This document shows positions 1 through 8,488 of a stretch of 64,000 nt of DNA, in pieces; positions within the stretch are counted from its first letter, which is position 1, and the number at the start of each line of letters is the position of its first letter. Both the position numbers and the translations under genes were made by a program. The notes under the pieces were generated by a model. The model was not told the DNA's origin. It saw only the letters and a program-made list of their open reading frames with translations, and made no database searches. Source of the stretch: Chloroflexota bacterium. GTDB taxonomy: Bacteria; Chloroflexota; Anaerolineae; Aggregatilineales; UBA2796. Location: NCBI GenBank assembly GCA_021325095.1, contig JAJPHV010000102.1:1-64000 (forward strand), in the 5' to 3' direction.

Positions 1-2
1 AA

Positions 3-686
3 ACGTTTATCGGCGTGGAGGGGATGCTGATCCTTTCGCCGCTGATGCTGCTTGGCCTGTGGCGTCGCCGCCGCGATCCGCTGTTGAGCGGTTTCTGGCT
101 GTACGCGCTTGGCCTGCACGCGGTGATGACGGTGGTCTTTGCTTTTCCCGGCTACCGGGGCGGCCTGTTTCACTCCGCCTCAGCGCTCGTTCCCTTCTGG
201 ATGGCGCTGGCCGTGCTGGGACTGGACGACGCGCTGGCCTGGATCGCGCCGCGCCGCCGCTGGCGGCTTTCCGAAGCGCGCTTCTTCTTCGGCGCAGTGC
301 TGATCGTATTCGCCGTGCTGTTCAGCCTCGTCATCTTCAATGGGCAGGTGTCCGGCTGGAACAACGCAGGGGGCGTTTTCTATGAAATCGCTGCTAAATT
401 GCCACCAGACAGCGTGGTCATGATCAACGATCCATCGGCGATGTACTACTTCACCGGGATAATAGGTGTGGTCGTGCCGAATGCGCCGCCGGAGGTGATC
501 CCGGAACTGGCGCAGCGCTACGGTGTGAATACGATCATCCTGGATCCAAACCGCACTGCGCCGATGGACGGGCTGTACCAGGGCCGGAATGTCCCGTCCT
601 TTCTGACCGAAACCTATGCCGGCAGTAACCTTCGCATCTTCCGTGTCAAAGACCTCCATGCCAACACTACCAACGCGACGCCGTGA
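3..686 (+). CDS. GT-C-type membrane glycosyltransferase-like protein, 5'-truncated by window edge
   Basis: The reading frame is open to the left edge, so only the C-terminal part is present. What is visible is three or four hydrophobic membrane segments (roughly the first 110 residues), then a soluble C-terminal domain of about 110 residues. That tail, with a run of the type PDSVVMINDPSAMYYFTG and a later RYGVNTIILD, resembles the extracytoplasmic tail found on ArnT/GT39-like proteins of Chloroflexota. The next gene is a second protein of similar architecture and starts inside this one (ATG at 658), so the two are probably co-translated. Donor and acceptor sugars cannot be told from this fragment. 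The N-terminal catalytic loops, where the acidic residues would be, lie outside the window. Confidence 0.7.
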   Translation, partial: TFIGVEGMLILSPLMLLGLWRRRRDPLLSGFWLYALGLHAVMTVVFAFPGYRGGLFHSASALVPFWMALAVLGLDDALAWIAPRRRWRLSEARFFFGAVLIVFAVLFSLVIFNGQVSGWNNAGGVFYEIAAKLPPDSVVMINDPSAMYYFTGIIGVVVPNAPPEVIPELAQRYGVNTIILDPNRTAPMDGLYQGRNVPSFLTETYAGSNLRIFRVKDLHANTTNATP

Positions 687-2247
687 CTCACTGCTGATTG
701 TGCTGGCGCTGATCGGCGTGACCGTTTACGCGCTGACCGCGCAGTCGATGGGCAGCCTGGGCTTCCCGCTCGACGATAGCTGGATCCACCAGACCTATGG
801 ACGCAACCTGGCCCTGACGGGCCAGTGGGCCTATGTTCCCGGCGTGCCCAGCGCCGGATCAACCTCGCCCTTTTACACGGTGCTGCTGGCAATTGGCTAT
901 GCGTTGCGCGTGCCTTTCCTGCTGTGGACGTATGGGCTGGGCGCGCTGGTGCTGGCGGGCGCAGGGCTGATCGGGGCGCGGCTGGCGGAGCAGTTATTCC
1001 CGGCAGTGCGAAACGGTGGCCTGTGGACAGGGCTGGCGCTGGTCATGGCCTGGCATCTGATCTGGGCGGCGGCTTCCGGCATGGAGACGATGCTGTTCAG
1101 CGCGTTGACGCTGCTGCTGATCTACCTGGCGTGGCAGGGTTTACCTCACCCCCCAGCCCCCTCTCCGCTGCGCAGAGAAGGGGAACAGCCAGGCCGCGCC
1201 TCCCCTCTCCACTCTGGTGGAGAGGGGCCGGGGGTGAGGCATGGTGAGGTCAAACGCGGTTTCTTGTTCGGCATCATCGGCGCGATCCTGGTCGCCACCC
1301 GCCCGGAGGGGGTGCTGCTGGTCGGGCTGCTTGGGCTGCTGATGCTGATCGCACACCTGTCACGCGCCTTCTGGCTGTGGTGCGCCGGGGCGTTCGTCGG
1401 CGGGGCACTTGGGATCACGCCTTATCTGCTGCTGAACCTGACCCTGAACGGTACGATCCTGCCCAACACGTTTTCGGCAAAGCAGGCGGAAAATGCGGCC
1501 CTGCTGGCCCAGCCGTTCGTGGTGAACCTGTGGGCGATGCTCCAACCGCTGACGGCGGGCGGGCAACTTCTGCTTGTTCCCGGAGCGATCTATGGGCTGA
1601 TCATGCTGGTCAGGCGTGTCCGGCAGGATCGGCGCGCTGTATTGTATCTGGGGCCGCTGCTGTGGGCCGCCGCGCTGATCTTGCTCTACACCCTGCGCCT
1701 GCCCGCCTATTACCAGCACGGGCGGTACGTGATCCCGGCCCTGGCGCCGTTCATCTCGGTGGGCGTCGGCGGGACGCTGCTGCTGGCAGCGAAGCGGCGC
1801 AGGCCATTGAGCCGTGTGCTGACGCGCAGCCTCATGATCGTGGCGCTGGCCGTATTCGCTATTTTCTGGGTGATGGGCGCAAGCATCTTTGGACGTGATG
1901 TGCAGATGATCCAGTCGGAGATGGTGGTCGCGTCTCGCTGGCTGGCCGAGCATGTCCCGCCCGATCAACTGCTGGCCGTTCACGACATCGGCGCAGTAGG
2001 CTATTTCGCGCCGCGCCCGATGCTGGACCTGGCCGGGTTGGTCAGCCCCGAAGTCATTCCGATTATCCGCGACGCGGACGCGCTGATGGCGCTGATGAAG
2101 GCGCGCGGTGTCCGCTACCTGATGGTCTTGCCGAGCCAGCGCCCGGCCCTGCCCGACGACCCGCGCCTGTGCGAACGCTTCAACGCCAATGGGTCGATGG
2201 GCGGCATGGTGATCTACCAAATGGCGTGGGATGGACACTGTTCGTGA
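658..2247 (+). CDS. GT-C-type integral membrane protein carrying an in-frame dispersed repeat
   Basis: A 529-residue polytopic membrane protein, likely a lipid-linked-sugar glycosyltransferase of GT-C type. The N-terminal region has a DDSWIHQTYGRNLA motif in the first periplasmic loop, a position where GT-C enzymes carry acidic catalytic residues. About ten hydrophobic segments follow, then a soluble C-terminal domain (LAVHDIGAVGYFAPR). ATG 658 is preferred over the further-upstream ATG 616 because it overlaps the previous gene by only 29 bp. Residues about 163-195 (HPPAPSPLRREGE, then HSGGEGPGVRH) are hydrophilic, fall in a loop between two membrane segments, and are the translation of a dispersed palindromic repeat. 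That segment is almost certainly an acquired insertion. Function is inferred from architecture only. Confidence 0.75.
   Translation: MPTLPTRRRDSLLIVLALIGVTVYALTAQSMGSLGFPLDDSWIHQTYGRNLALTGQWAYVPGVPSAGSTSPFYTVLLAIGYALRVPFLLWTYGLGALVLAGAGLIGARLAEQLFPAVRNGGLWTGLALVMAWHLIWAAASGMETMLFSALTLLLIYLAWQGLPHPPAPSPLRREGEQPGRASPLHSGGEGPGVRHGEVKRGFLFGIIGAILVATRPEGVLLVGLLGLLMLIAHLSRAFWLWCAGAFVGGALGITPYLLLNLTLNGTILPNTFSAKQAENAALLAQPFVVNLWAMLQPLTAGGQLLLVPGAIYGLIMLVRRVRQDRRAVLYLGPLLWAAALILLYTLRLPAYYQHGRYVIPALAPFISVGVGGTLLLAAKRRRPLSRVLTRSLMIVALAVFAIFWVMGASIFGRDVQMIQSEMVVASRWLAEHVPPDQLLAVHDIGAVGYFAPRPMLDLAGLVSPEVIPIIRDADALMALMKARGVRYLMVLPSQRPALPDDPRLCERFNANGSMGGMVIYQMAWDGHCS
1144..1240. repeat. Full-length CCTCACCCC palindromic repeat, copy A, inside a coding sequence
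   Basis: The element opens with CCTCACCCCCCAGCCCC and closes with CCGGGGGTGAGG, so its ends are inverted. Inside are two hairpins: CTCTCCGCTGCGCAGAGA, and CCCCTCTCC pairing with GGAGAGGGG. Similar units lie at 12007-12091, 24052-24152 and 38431-38522. This copy differs in being inside an open reading frame that stays open through it. Confidence 0.85.
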
Positions 2248-2505
2248 AGAATGCTATAGTTACGATAGGCGGCATTAAGGAAGTCGTCCACACTCGCAAT
2301 CTAAACCGTCCATTCAAGCGCGTGGTTTCGGCGTTAAATACACAGGGTGAATGTCCCCTGCATGAATGCAATCAGTCCCGTAGCGGGTTATGGCGTTCCC
2401 GAAAAAGCGCCCCCTACCGGGAACTCCGTGATCGTCAATCTTAGAGGAGGCAGCGCGCACGTGGCTGGCCGTCCACTGCCGTGAAGCCGTGCGCCACAAT
2501 TAATT
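2248..2505 (+). promoter_or_regulatory. Structured 258-bp leader upstream of the response regulator
   Basis: No convincing gene is present. Several inverted repeats can be read: GTTCCCG/CGGGAAC at 2395-2401 and 2418-2424; CCCG-TAG-CGGG at 2377-2387; and GCGCAC/GTGCGC at 2455-2460 and 2489-2494, enclosing an inner GTGG/CCAC pair. A strong ribosome-binding sequence, GAGGAGG, at 2443-2449 is too far from the downstream ATG (2506). It sits 11 nt before a GTG that could encode only seven residues. This could be an mRNA leader, but it matches no riboswitch consensus I know. Confidence 0.3.
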
Positions 2506-3237
2506 ATGGATGATCACCAGGAGACCAATAGCCTTCGCAAAATCACGATCCTGATCGTCGATGACCATCCCATCATTCGGGAAGGACTGCGTAAGCTCCT
2601 GGAAATGGAGCACGATATTGACGTGATCGCCGAGGCGGGGAGCGGCGAGCAGGCGCTTGAGATGGCACGCCAAACGCAGCCGGACGTGGTGCTGCTCGAC
2701 ATTAATTTGCCCCATCTCAACGGTCTGCAAGTAGCCAGCCAGCTTAAGGCAGATCGCAACCGGACGGGCGTCATCTTGCTTACGGCTTATGATGACGCCG
2801 AACAGGTGCTGCACGCCATGCGGGCTGGCGCATCGGCCTACTGCCCGAAAGACATTGAAACAGAGCGCCTGGTGGAAGTGATCCGGCAGGTGGCGCGCGG
2901 CAATTTTGTCATCGGCGGGAAAGTGTACAATGAACGGGGCGTGCAGGATTGGCTGAATAACCAGGTCGAAGCGCTGGCTGGCCCCTACGTGGTGGACAAC
3001 GGCGAGCATTTTGTGCCACTCAGTCCCCGCGAAATGGAAATCCTGCGCTGCGTGACGCGCGGCCTGAGCAACAAAGAAATCGCGCAGACGTTGGGCATCA
3101 GCCACCAGACCGTCAAGAATCACATGACCTCGATTCTGGATAAACTTAACGTAGATGACCGCACCCAGGCCGCCGTTTACGCACTGCAACGCGGCTGGGT
3201 TCGTATGACTGATTATCGGCGTCCAGCAGAAGAATAA
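2506..3237 (+). CDS. NarL/FixJ-family response regulator
   Basis: A 243-residue two-domain regulator. Residues about 13-130 form a receiver domain with the acidic pair in ILIVDDHP, phospho-acceptor Asp65 in LLDINLP, Thr93, and Lys115 in CPKD. Residues about 172-230 form a LuxR-type helix-turn-helix (LSPREMEILRCVTRGLSNKE, then GISHQTVKNHMTSIL). All residues needed for phosphorylation are present. No good Shine-Dalgarno sequence precedes ATG 2506, and the upstream in-frame GTG 2461 is followed by a stop. The next gene is a HisKA_3-type kinase homologue, the usual partner of this class, and both precede the Tad pilus genes. A role in controlling pilus or surface-attachment genes is plausible from context but not shown. 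Confidence 0.93.
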   Translation: MDDHQETNSLRKITILIVDDHPIIREGLRKLLEMEHDIDVIAEAGSGEQALEMARQTQPDVVLLDINLPHLNGLQVASQLKADRNRTGVILLTAYDDAEQVLHAMRAGASAYCPKDIETERLVEVIRQVARGNFVIGGKVYNERGVQDWLNNQVEALAGPYVVDNGEHFVPLSPREMEILRCVTRGLSNKEIAQTLGISHQTVKNHMTSILDKLNVDDRTQAAVYALQRGWVRMTDYRRPAEE

Positions 3238-3299
3238 AGAACATAATACAATTAGAAAATGGCAGCGCGCCGTCGGAATGTCCCAGGAGTGGCGAAACT

Positions 3300-4382
3300 A
3301 TGACCGGCCCCACCAATGCTAAAGAAGCGCTCGTCAGCGAAGTTCGGGGAGAATTAGACCGCATCCAGCTTCGCCTGCGCGAATTGCAAACGCTGATCGA
3401 CCAGAGCCAGGCCGAGGTCAAGCGCTTGCAGCAAAAAAGTATCGACGTCACGACCCAATTGAACCGCCTGGAAGCCAATTTCGACACTGTGCCCCGCGCC
3501 GACATCAAGACGATCTATACCAATGCCATCGACACCAAGACGCGCTTGCTGACGATGCAGAGCCAGCTTGAGAAAGTTCAGCAAGACCGCACTCAGTTGG
3601 AGAGTTTCGGCAAGATACTGGAACGCCTGTTGGGGATGGTTGAAGGCGTCCCGGTGAGCGCGGTTGCGGGGATGCCTGTGGCAGCGGGCGTCCCGACTGA
3701 AGGCAATGGGACGCTTTCCAACACGACCATTGTGCGCATCATCGAGGCCCAGGAAGCAGAACGCCAGCGCCTCGCGCGGCAGATGCACGATGGCCCGGCT
3801 CAGTCGCTTACCAACTTCATCTTGCAGGCCGAAATTTGCCAGCGCCTCTTTGATCGCAACCCGGATCGGGCCACAGAAGAACTGGGCAACCTGAAGACGG
3901 CGGCCAGCACGACCTTCCAGAAGGTCCGTGACTTCATTTTCGACCTGCGCCCGATGATGCTGGACGACCTGGGGTTAGCACCCACTGTCCGCCGCTACGT
4001 GGATGCCTTCGCCGAGAAAAGTGGTATCGAAACGCGCCTGAACATCGTTGGCGAGGAACGCCGCCGCATGGAAGCCCATACAGAGGTCATGATGTTCCGC
4101 AGCATTCAGGAACTGCTCGGCTACGCACGGGATACAACGGCCTCGACCAAGATCGAAATTGTGCTAGACGTGACCGGCAACCCGATCAAGGCCAACGTCA
4201 CCTTCAATGGCAAAAATCTGGAAGAGACCGAAGCAGCCATCGACCAGAGCACGAACAAGGTCTTTGGCCTGAAATCTCTGAGCGAGCGGATTGAACTGGT
4301 GGGCGGCACCCTCGAACTGTTCGGCTCGGAGACAGAAAGTAATCGGGTAGATATTTCGCTGCCCGCTGGCGACGCTGTGTGA
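3300..4382 (+). CDS. DegS/NarX-type sensor histidine kinase homologue with degenerate ATP site
   Basis: A cytoplasmic protein of 360 residues with no membrane segment. Residues about 8-110 are predicted coiled coil. A HisKA_3 dimerisation domain follows, with phospho-acceptor His163 (RQMHDGPAQSL) and the typical FIFDLRPMMLDDLGL. The C-terminal HATPase region keeps the G2-like run GLKSLSERIELVGGTLEL. In the N box the conserved Asn is replaced (ELLGYARDT, Tyr at about 275), and the G1 box DxGxG reads FNGKN, with Asn instead of the catalytic Asp. ATP binding or hydrolysis is therefore doubtful. It may act as a scaffold or phosphatase for the adjacent response regulator. The ribosome-binding site AGGAG ends 11 nt before ATG 3300. 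Confidence 0.85.
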   Translation: MTGPTNAKEALVSEVRGELDRIQLRLRELQTLIDQSQAEVKRLQQKSIDVTTQLNRLEANFDTVPRADIKTIYTNAIDTKTRLLTMQSQLEKVQQDRTQLESFGKILERLLGMVEGVPVSAVAGMPVAAGVPTEGNGTLSNTTIVRIIEAQEAERQRLARQMHDGPAQSLTNFILQAEICQRLFDRNPDRATEELGNLKTAASTTFQKVRDFIFDLRPMMLDDLGLAPTVRRYVDAFAEKSGIETRLNIVGEERRRMEAHTEVMMFRSIQELLGYARDTTASTKIEIVLDVTGNPIKANVTFNGKNLEETEAAIDQSTNKVFGLKSLSERIELVGGTLELFGSETESNRVDISLPAGDAV

Positions 4383-4397
4383 ATCTGGTTAGGAAAT

Positions 4398-4449
4398 ACA
4401 GCCCCGACTGAAACGTGACTAGGAGAAAGGGGCTGTTTGCCTTTTTTTG
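4398..4449 (+). terminator. Terminator-like hairpin between the kinase and cpaB
   Basis: ACAGCCCC (4398-4405) pairs with GGGGCTGT (4429-4436), followed by TTGCC and a run of seven T. The 8-bp stem is perfect but the loop is long (23 nt). It probably separates the two-component genes from the pilus operon. Confidence 0.5.
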
Positions 4450-4496
4450 CGTTGCGACTACACTTAGTTCGCAACCCATCGCCCCTGGAGGACTTC

Positions 4497-5642
4497 ATGA
4501 ACCGTCGCGTCTTGATCTTGTTACTGCTCGTCGTGGTCGTCATAGTTATTGGCGGCGCTGTCTTGTTCCTGCAAGGGGGAGGTGGCGGCGGTGGTGGTCC
4601 AACGCCCGCCCCTGGCGGTGGCGGTGGCGCACAACAAGCCGGCGGCCCTACGGCGACGCCCATCGTCATGACCCAGATCGTAGTGGCGATTCAAGAACTG
4701 CCGCGCGGGATCACGATCCCCGAATCGGGCGCAGTTGACCTGCGGCCCTGGCCCGCCAATGCGGTGCCGGAGAACGCCGAAACCGACGTGCGCAACGTGA
4801 TCGGACGGATTGCCCGTACCGACATTGCCCGCGAGCAACCGGTTCTCAGCACGCTGATCGTCGAGAACCTGCGCCAGATCGCAGCCTCCGGCAGCGAGGC
4901 AGCGGCGGTCATCCCGCAGGGTTTACGGGCCATCGCCGTGCCGATGGATCGCCTGACGGGCGTGGCTTATGGTATCCAGGATGGGGATTACGTAGACGTC
5001 ATTGTGTCGTTCCTGTTTGTGGACGTTGACCCGAATTTTCAATCTCTGAAGCCCAACAAGCTGTCGATCATCACCGTCAAGCCGGACGGTTCGATTGACT
5101 TTTCGCCGCCTGTCCAGGGCGAACTACAGCCCAGCAACTTCACCCAGGGGCCGGTGCTGGTCAGCCCGACGGAAGTGCAGCGCCCGCGTCTGGTGACGCA
5201 GACGACGGTGCAATCGGCCTTTGTGGTGCACGTCGGCAATTTCCCGCTGGACGGCAAGTTCATTGCCCGGCCTGCGCCGCCGCCCACGCCCACCCCGGCT
5301 GAAAACGAGCCAACCAAGCAGGCCCCACCGCCCACACCGACGCCGCCCTTCCCGGACATTATCACGATTGCCGTATCGCCTCAGGATGCTGTCGTGCTGA
5401 CCTGGGCAATTGAGTCGCGGATTCCGTTGACCCTGGTGCTGCGTCCTGCGCGGGATACCGCGCCCAACCCGACGACGGCGGTGACGCTGCAATATATGAT
5501 CGAGAACTACCAGGTCGCCCAACCGCCGGCGCTGCCCTACGCGCTCGAACCTGCGCTGCGCTCTATCCGCCGGTTGGTCATCGGCAACGAAATCTCGCTC
5601 AGTCCCAGCGGCACCGGCACCACTGGCACGCCCGGGCAGTAA
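4497..5642 (+). CDS. cpaB: Flp pilus assembly protein CpaB (RcpC)
   Basis: A 381-residue membrane-anchored protein of the Tad/Flp pilus machine. ATG 4497 is chosen over the in-frame 4437 because GGAGG lies 5 nt before it and the resulting N-terminus is a clean signal-anchor (MNRRVLILLLLVVVVIVIGG). The anchor is followed by two glycine runs separated by PTPAP, a flexible linker. Residues about 55-120 correspond to the SAF domain (VVAIQELPRGITI, then GRIARTDIAREQPVL). The RcpC-like domain follows (IPQGLRAIAVPMDRLTGVAY, GDYVDVIV). A Pro/Thr-rich insert (about 255-285) precedes the last conserved block. In diderms CpaB partners the secretin; no secretin gene is seen here, which fits a single-membrane envelope. 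Confidence 0.9.
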   Translation: MNRRVLILLLLVVVVIVIGGAVLFLQGGGGGGGGPTPAPGGGGGAQQAGGPTATPIVMTQIVVAIQELPRGITIPESGAVDLRPWPANAVPENAETDVRNVIGRIARTDIAREQPVLSTLIVENLRQIAASGSEAAAVIPQGLRAIAVPMDRLTGVAYGIQDGDYVDVIVSFLFVDVDPNFQSLKPNKLSIITVKPDGSIDFSPPVQGELQPSNFTQGPVLVSPTEVQRPRLVTQTTVQSAFVVHVGNFPLDGKFIARPAPPPTPTPAENEPTKQAPPPTPTPPFPDIITIAVSPQDAVVLTWAIESRIPLTLVLRPARDTAPNPTTAVTLQYMIENYQVAQPPALPYALEPALRSIRRLVIGNEISLSPSGTGTTGTPGQ

Positions 5643-5665
5643 CGGCTAGATCGAGGAAGTAGGAT

Positions 5666-6970
5666 ATGACTAAGCCTCTGGTTCCGCAGTCAGACAGTAA
5701 GAAGAGCGTCATCAAGGTCTTGATTGTCGATGATATTCCGGAGACGCGGGAAAACCTGAAGAAGTTGTTGGCGTTTGAAGCGGACATCGAGGTGGTGGGG
5801 ACGGCCAGTACCGGGCGTGAGGGCCTGGAACTCGCCCAAGAACTGACTCCGGACATCATCCTCATGGACATTAACATGCCGGACATGGATGGCATCTCGG
5901 CCACCGAGGCCATCAGCAAGGCTGTGCCACAAGCCAGCGTGGTGATGATGTCCGTCCAGAGCGAATCAGATTATCTGCGCCGGGCCATGCTGGCCGGAGC
6001 ACGCGACTTCCTGACCAAACCGATCTCTGGCGAGGAACTGTACGCCACCGTGCGCAGCGTTTATGATCGCCGCCCGCAGATTGCCGTTGCGCCGGTAGTG
6101 ACGGACACGGGCCGGCCAAGCGGCAAGCTGACGGTTTCCGCCCAACACCAGGCGCACGTCATCGTGGTGTACAGCCCCCAGGGCGGAGCCGGCAAGACGA
6201 CCATCGCTACCAACGTGGCGGCCTCGCTGATGCGCGAGGGGACGCGGGTGCTACTGATGGACTGCGATCTGCAATTCGGCGACGTGGGTGTGTTTCTCAA
6301 TCTTCAATCGCCGCGCAACCTGGTTGATCTGGTCCACGCCGTTGACGACCTGGACATGGACCTGGTTGAGAACGTCATGGTCACGCACGAAAGCGGCCTG
6401 CGGGTGCTGCTGGGGCCAGCCCGCCCCGAAGACGCCGAGGAAATCCAGTCCGCGAAAGTGGCTCAACTGGTCGAGAAGCTGCGCAGCGCCTTTGATTTTA
6501 TCGTGATCGACCTGGCAACCAAGCTGGACGACCTTGCTATCGCAATGTTCGACCTTGCCGAGCGAATCGTGCTGGTCATCAACCCGACGCTGCCCGCTGT
6601 GAAGAATCTGCGGATCATCCTGAACCTGATGGATGCCCTGCAATATCCTGAAATCAAGGAGATGCTCGTCATCAACAAGGTGACTGCCGAACTGGAACGG
6701 GTCAAAGCAGCGATTCCGGTGGCGGCCATCGAGGGCAACCTGAAACGCAAAGCGGTGGCTGTCGTCCCGATGGACGAGCGCCGTGTCCTGGCAGCGATCA
6801 ATCGAGGCATTACAGTCATCGCCAAAGATCGGAATATGTCGCCTGCCAAAGAGTTGATCACCCTGGCCGATACGATCCGGGCCAGTGTTTCTCCGGAAGA
6901 GCAGGCCCAGCCGCAGGGTGCTGAGGCGAGTAAGCAGCAGTCGCGCCTGGGCCGGCTGTTTGGCGGTTGA
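5666..6970 (+). CDS. cpaE: CpaE/TadZ-type pilus assembly ATPase with N-terminal receiver domain
   Basis: A 434-residue protein combining a receiver domain (about 15-130) with a MinD/ParA-like ATPase (about 160-400). The receiver keeps Asp68 (ILMDINMPDMDG) and Lys118 (FLTKPIS), so it looks phosphorylatable, whereas many TadZ proteins have a degenerate receiver. The ATPase has a deviant Walker A, SPQGGAGKTTI (about 170-180), then LLMDCDLQFGDVGVFLNL and FIVIDLATKLDD. TadZ/CpaE proteins position the pilus machine at the cell pole. The gene starts 23 nt after cpaB, with GAGGA upstream of ATG 5666, and belongs to the same operon. A signalling input through the receiver from the upstream two-component genes is plausible. 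Confidence 0.92.
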   Translation: MTKPLVPQSDSKKSVIKVLIVDDIPETRENLKKLLAFEADIEVVGTASTGREGLELAQELTPDIILMDINMPDMDGISATEAISKAVPQASVVMMSVQSESDYLRRAMLAGARDFLTKPISGEELYATVRSVYDRRPQIAVAPVVTDTGRPSGKLTVSAQHQAHVIVVYSPQGGAGKTTIATNVAASLMREGTRVLLMDCDLQFGDVGVFLNLQSPRNLVDLVHAVDDLDMDLVENVMVTHESGLRVLLGPARPEDAEEIQSAKVAQLVEKLRSAFDFIVIDLATKLDDLAIAMFDLAERIVLVINPTLPAVKNLRIILNLMDALQYPEIKEMLVINKVTAELERVKAAIPVAAIEGNLKRKAVAVVPMDERRVLAAINRGITVIAKDRNMSPAKELITLADTIRASVSPEEQAQPQGAEASKQQSRLGRLFGG

Positions 6971-7031
6971 GTGGTCGTTCTATCGTTGAGTGTAATCATC
7001 AGTTCAGCGCAAGTGCCTGAGGAGGATTCCG

Positions 7032-8474
7032 GTGTCACTATTACGGCGTATTGAGCGAGGGAATCAGCCCGGCGGCAGCGGTGGCAACCAGCCTGCGGCT
7101 CCGGGAGGGGGAAGCGGTGGCAGTGGTGGAAGCGGCGACGAACAATCGCGCCTGGACGCGCTGCGCAGCAAACGGGTTAGTCTGCCGACCAGCGGGCCAG
7201 CCGCCGGGGCCAAGGACGGTTACGTCGACCTGAAAGCCCGTGTGCAGACGAAGTTACTGTCCGAACTTGATCCGTCGATGGACACTCGTTCGCCGGAAGT
7301 GCGCAGCACCATCGAAGAGTTGTTCAGCACCATCCTGGCCGAAGAAAACATCGTGTTGAGCCGTGCCGAAAAGACGCGCCTCTTTGACCAGATCGTCGCT
7401 GAAATCCTGGGTTTCGGCCCGCTAGAGGCTCTGCTGGCCGACGAAACGATTACCGAAATCATGGTCAACGGCCCCAAGAACGTTTACATCGAGCAGAAGG
7501 GCCGCCTGTCACGCTCCAACGTGACCTTTGAGAACGACGACCACGTGCTGCGCGTGCTGGATCGTATCGTCGCCCCGCTAGGTCGCCGTATCGACGAAAG
7601 CTCGCCGACAGTAGACGCCCGTCTACCTGATGGCTCGCGCGTCAACGCCGTCATTCGCCCGATTGCGCTGTGCGGGCCGACCATCACCATCCGAAAGTTC
7701 TCCAAGAAGCCCTTCACTGTCGAAGACCTGATCCGCTTCGGCTCGCTAACAGCGGAGATCGCGGAGTTCTTGCGAGCCTGCGTGATTGCGCGCTTGAACG
7801 GTGTTGTCTCCGGCGGCACAGGTTCTGGTAAAACGACATTGCTGAACGTGCTTTCGAGTTTTATTCCCAACGACGAGCGCATTGTGACCATCGAAAACGC
7901 GGCTGAATTGCAGCTTCGTCAGGAGCACGTGGTGTCGCTGGAATCGCGCCCCCCCAACATCGAAGGACGTGGCGAGATCACCATCCAGGACCTGGTCGTC
8001 AACGCGCTCCGTATGCGGCCTGACCGGATCGTGGTCGGGGAGTGCCGTGCAGGTGAGGCGCTGGACATGCTCCAGGCTATGAACACCGGCCACGATGGTT
8101 CGCTGACGACGGCCCACTCCAACAGCCCGCGTGATACACTGGCCCGTCTGGAAGTGATGTGCCTGATGTCCGGTATGGATTTGCCGGTGCGCGCTATCCG
8201 CGAACAGGTCGCCTCGGCGATCAACCTGATCGTTCACCAGGAACGCCTGCGTGATGGCAGCCGCAAGGTTGTGAAGATCACGGAAGTTCAGGGTATGGAG
8301 GGTGAGATCATCACCGTGTCCGACATCTTCGAGTTCGAACAGACGGGCATCGAAGCTGGTAAAGTCATCGGGCGGATCCGCCCGACAGGTCTGCGCCCCA
8401 AATTTATCGACCAGATCGAGGCAGCGGGTATTCATCTACCGCCGTCGGTGTTTGGGATCGGGGTGCGCTACTAG
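7032..8474 (+). CDS. cpaF: CpaF/TadA secretion ATPase of the Tad pilus
   Basis: A 480-residue type II/IV secretion-family ATPase that powers pilus assembly. The first 60 residues are Gly/Ser-rich and probably disordered. The N-terminal domain covers about 65-240 (FGPLEALLADETITEIMVNG). Walker A is GGTGSGKTTL at about 261-270, the Asp box region reads ERIVTIENAAEL, and Walker B with the His box follows (MRPDRIVVGECRAGEALDML, then NTGHDGSLTTAHSN). GAGGAGG stands 6 nt before the GTG start at 7032. All nucleotide-binding motifs are intact. It lies between cpaE and tadB, as in other Tad loci. Confidence 0.95.
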   Translation: MSLLRRIERGNQPGGSGGNQPAAPGGGSGGSGGSGDEQSRLDALRSKRVSLPTSGPAAGAKDGYVDLKARVQTKLLSELDPSMDTRSPEVRSTIEELFSTILAEENIVLSRAEKTRLFDQIVAEILGFGPLEALLADETITEIMVNGPKNVYIEQKGRLSRSNVTFENDDHVLRVLDRIVAPLGRRIDESSPTVDARLPDGSRVNAVIRPIALCGPTITIRKFSKKPFTVEDLIRFGSLTAEIAEFLRACVIARLNGVVSGGTGSGKTTLLNVLSSFIPNDERIVTIENAAELQLRQEHVVSLESRPPNIEGRGEITIQDLVVNALRMRPDRIVVGECRAGEALDMLQAMNTGHDGSLTTAHSNSPRDTLARLEVMCLMSGMDLPVRAIREQVASAINLIVHQERLRDGSRKVVKITEVQGMEGEIITVSDIFEFEQTGIEAGKVIGRIRPTGLRPKFIDQIEAAGIHLPPSVFGIGVRY

Positions 8475-8488
8475 GTCTGGCTGGCACA

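Noticed and set aside
2169..2444. A 91-codon frame after the second GT-C gene
   Set aside because: It starts inside the upstream gene in another frame and covers hairpin-rich leader DNA; no ribosome-binding site.
2461..2484. Seven-codon leader peptide with a well-spaced GAGGAGG
   Set aside because: Too short to call a gene. No repeated amino-acid codons typical of attenuators. Kept only as an observation on the leader.
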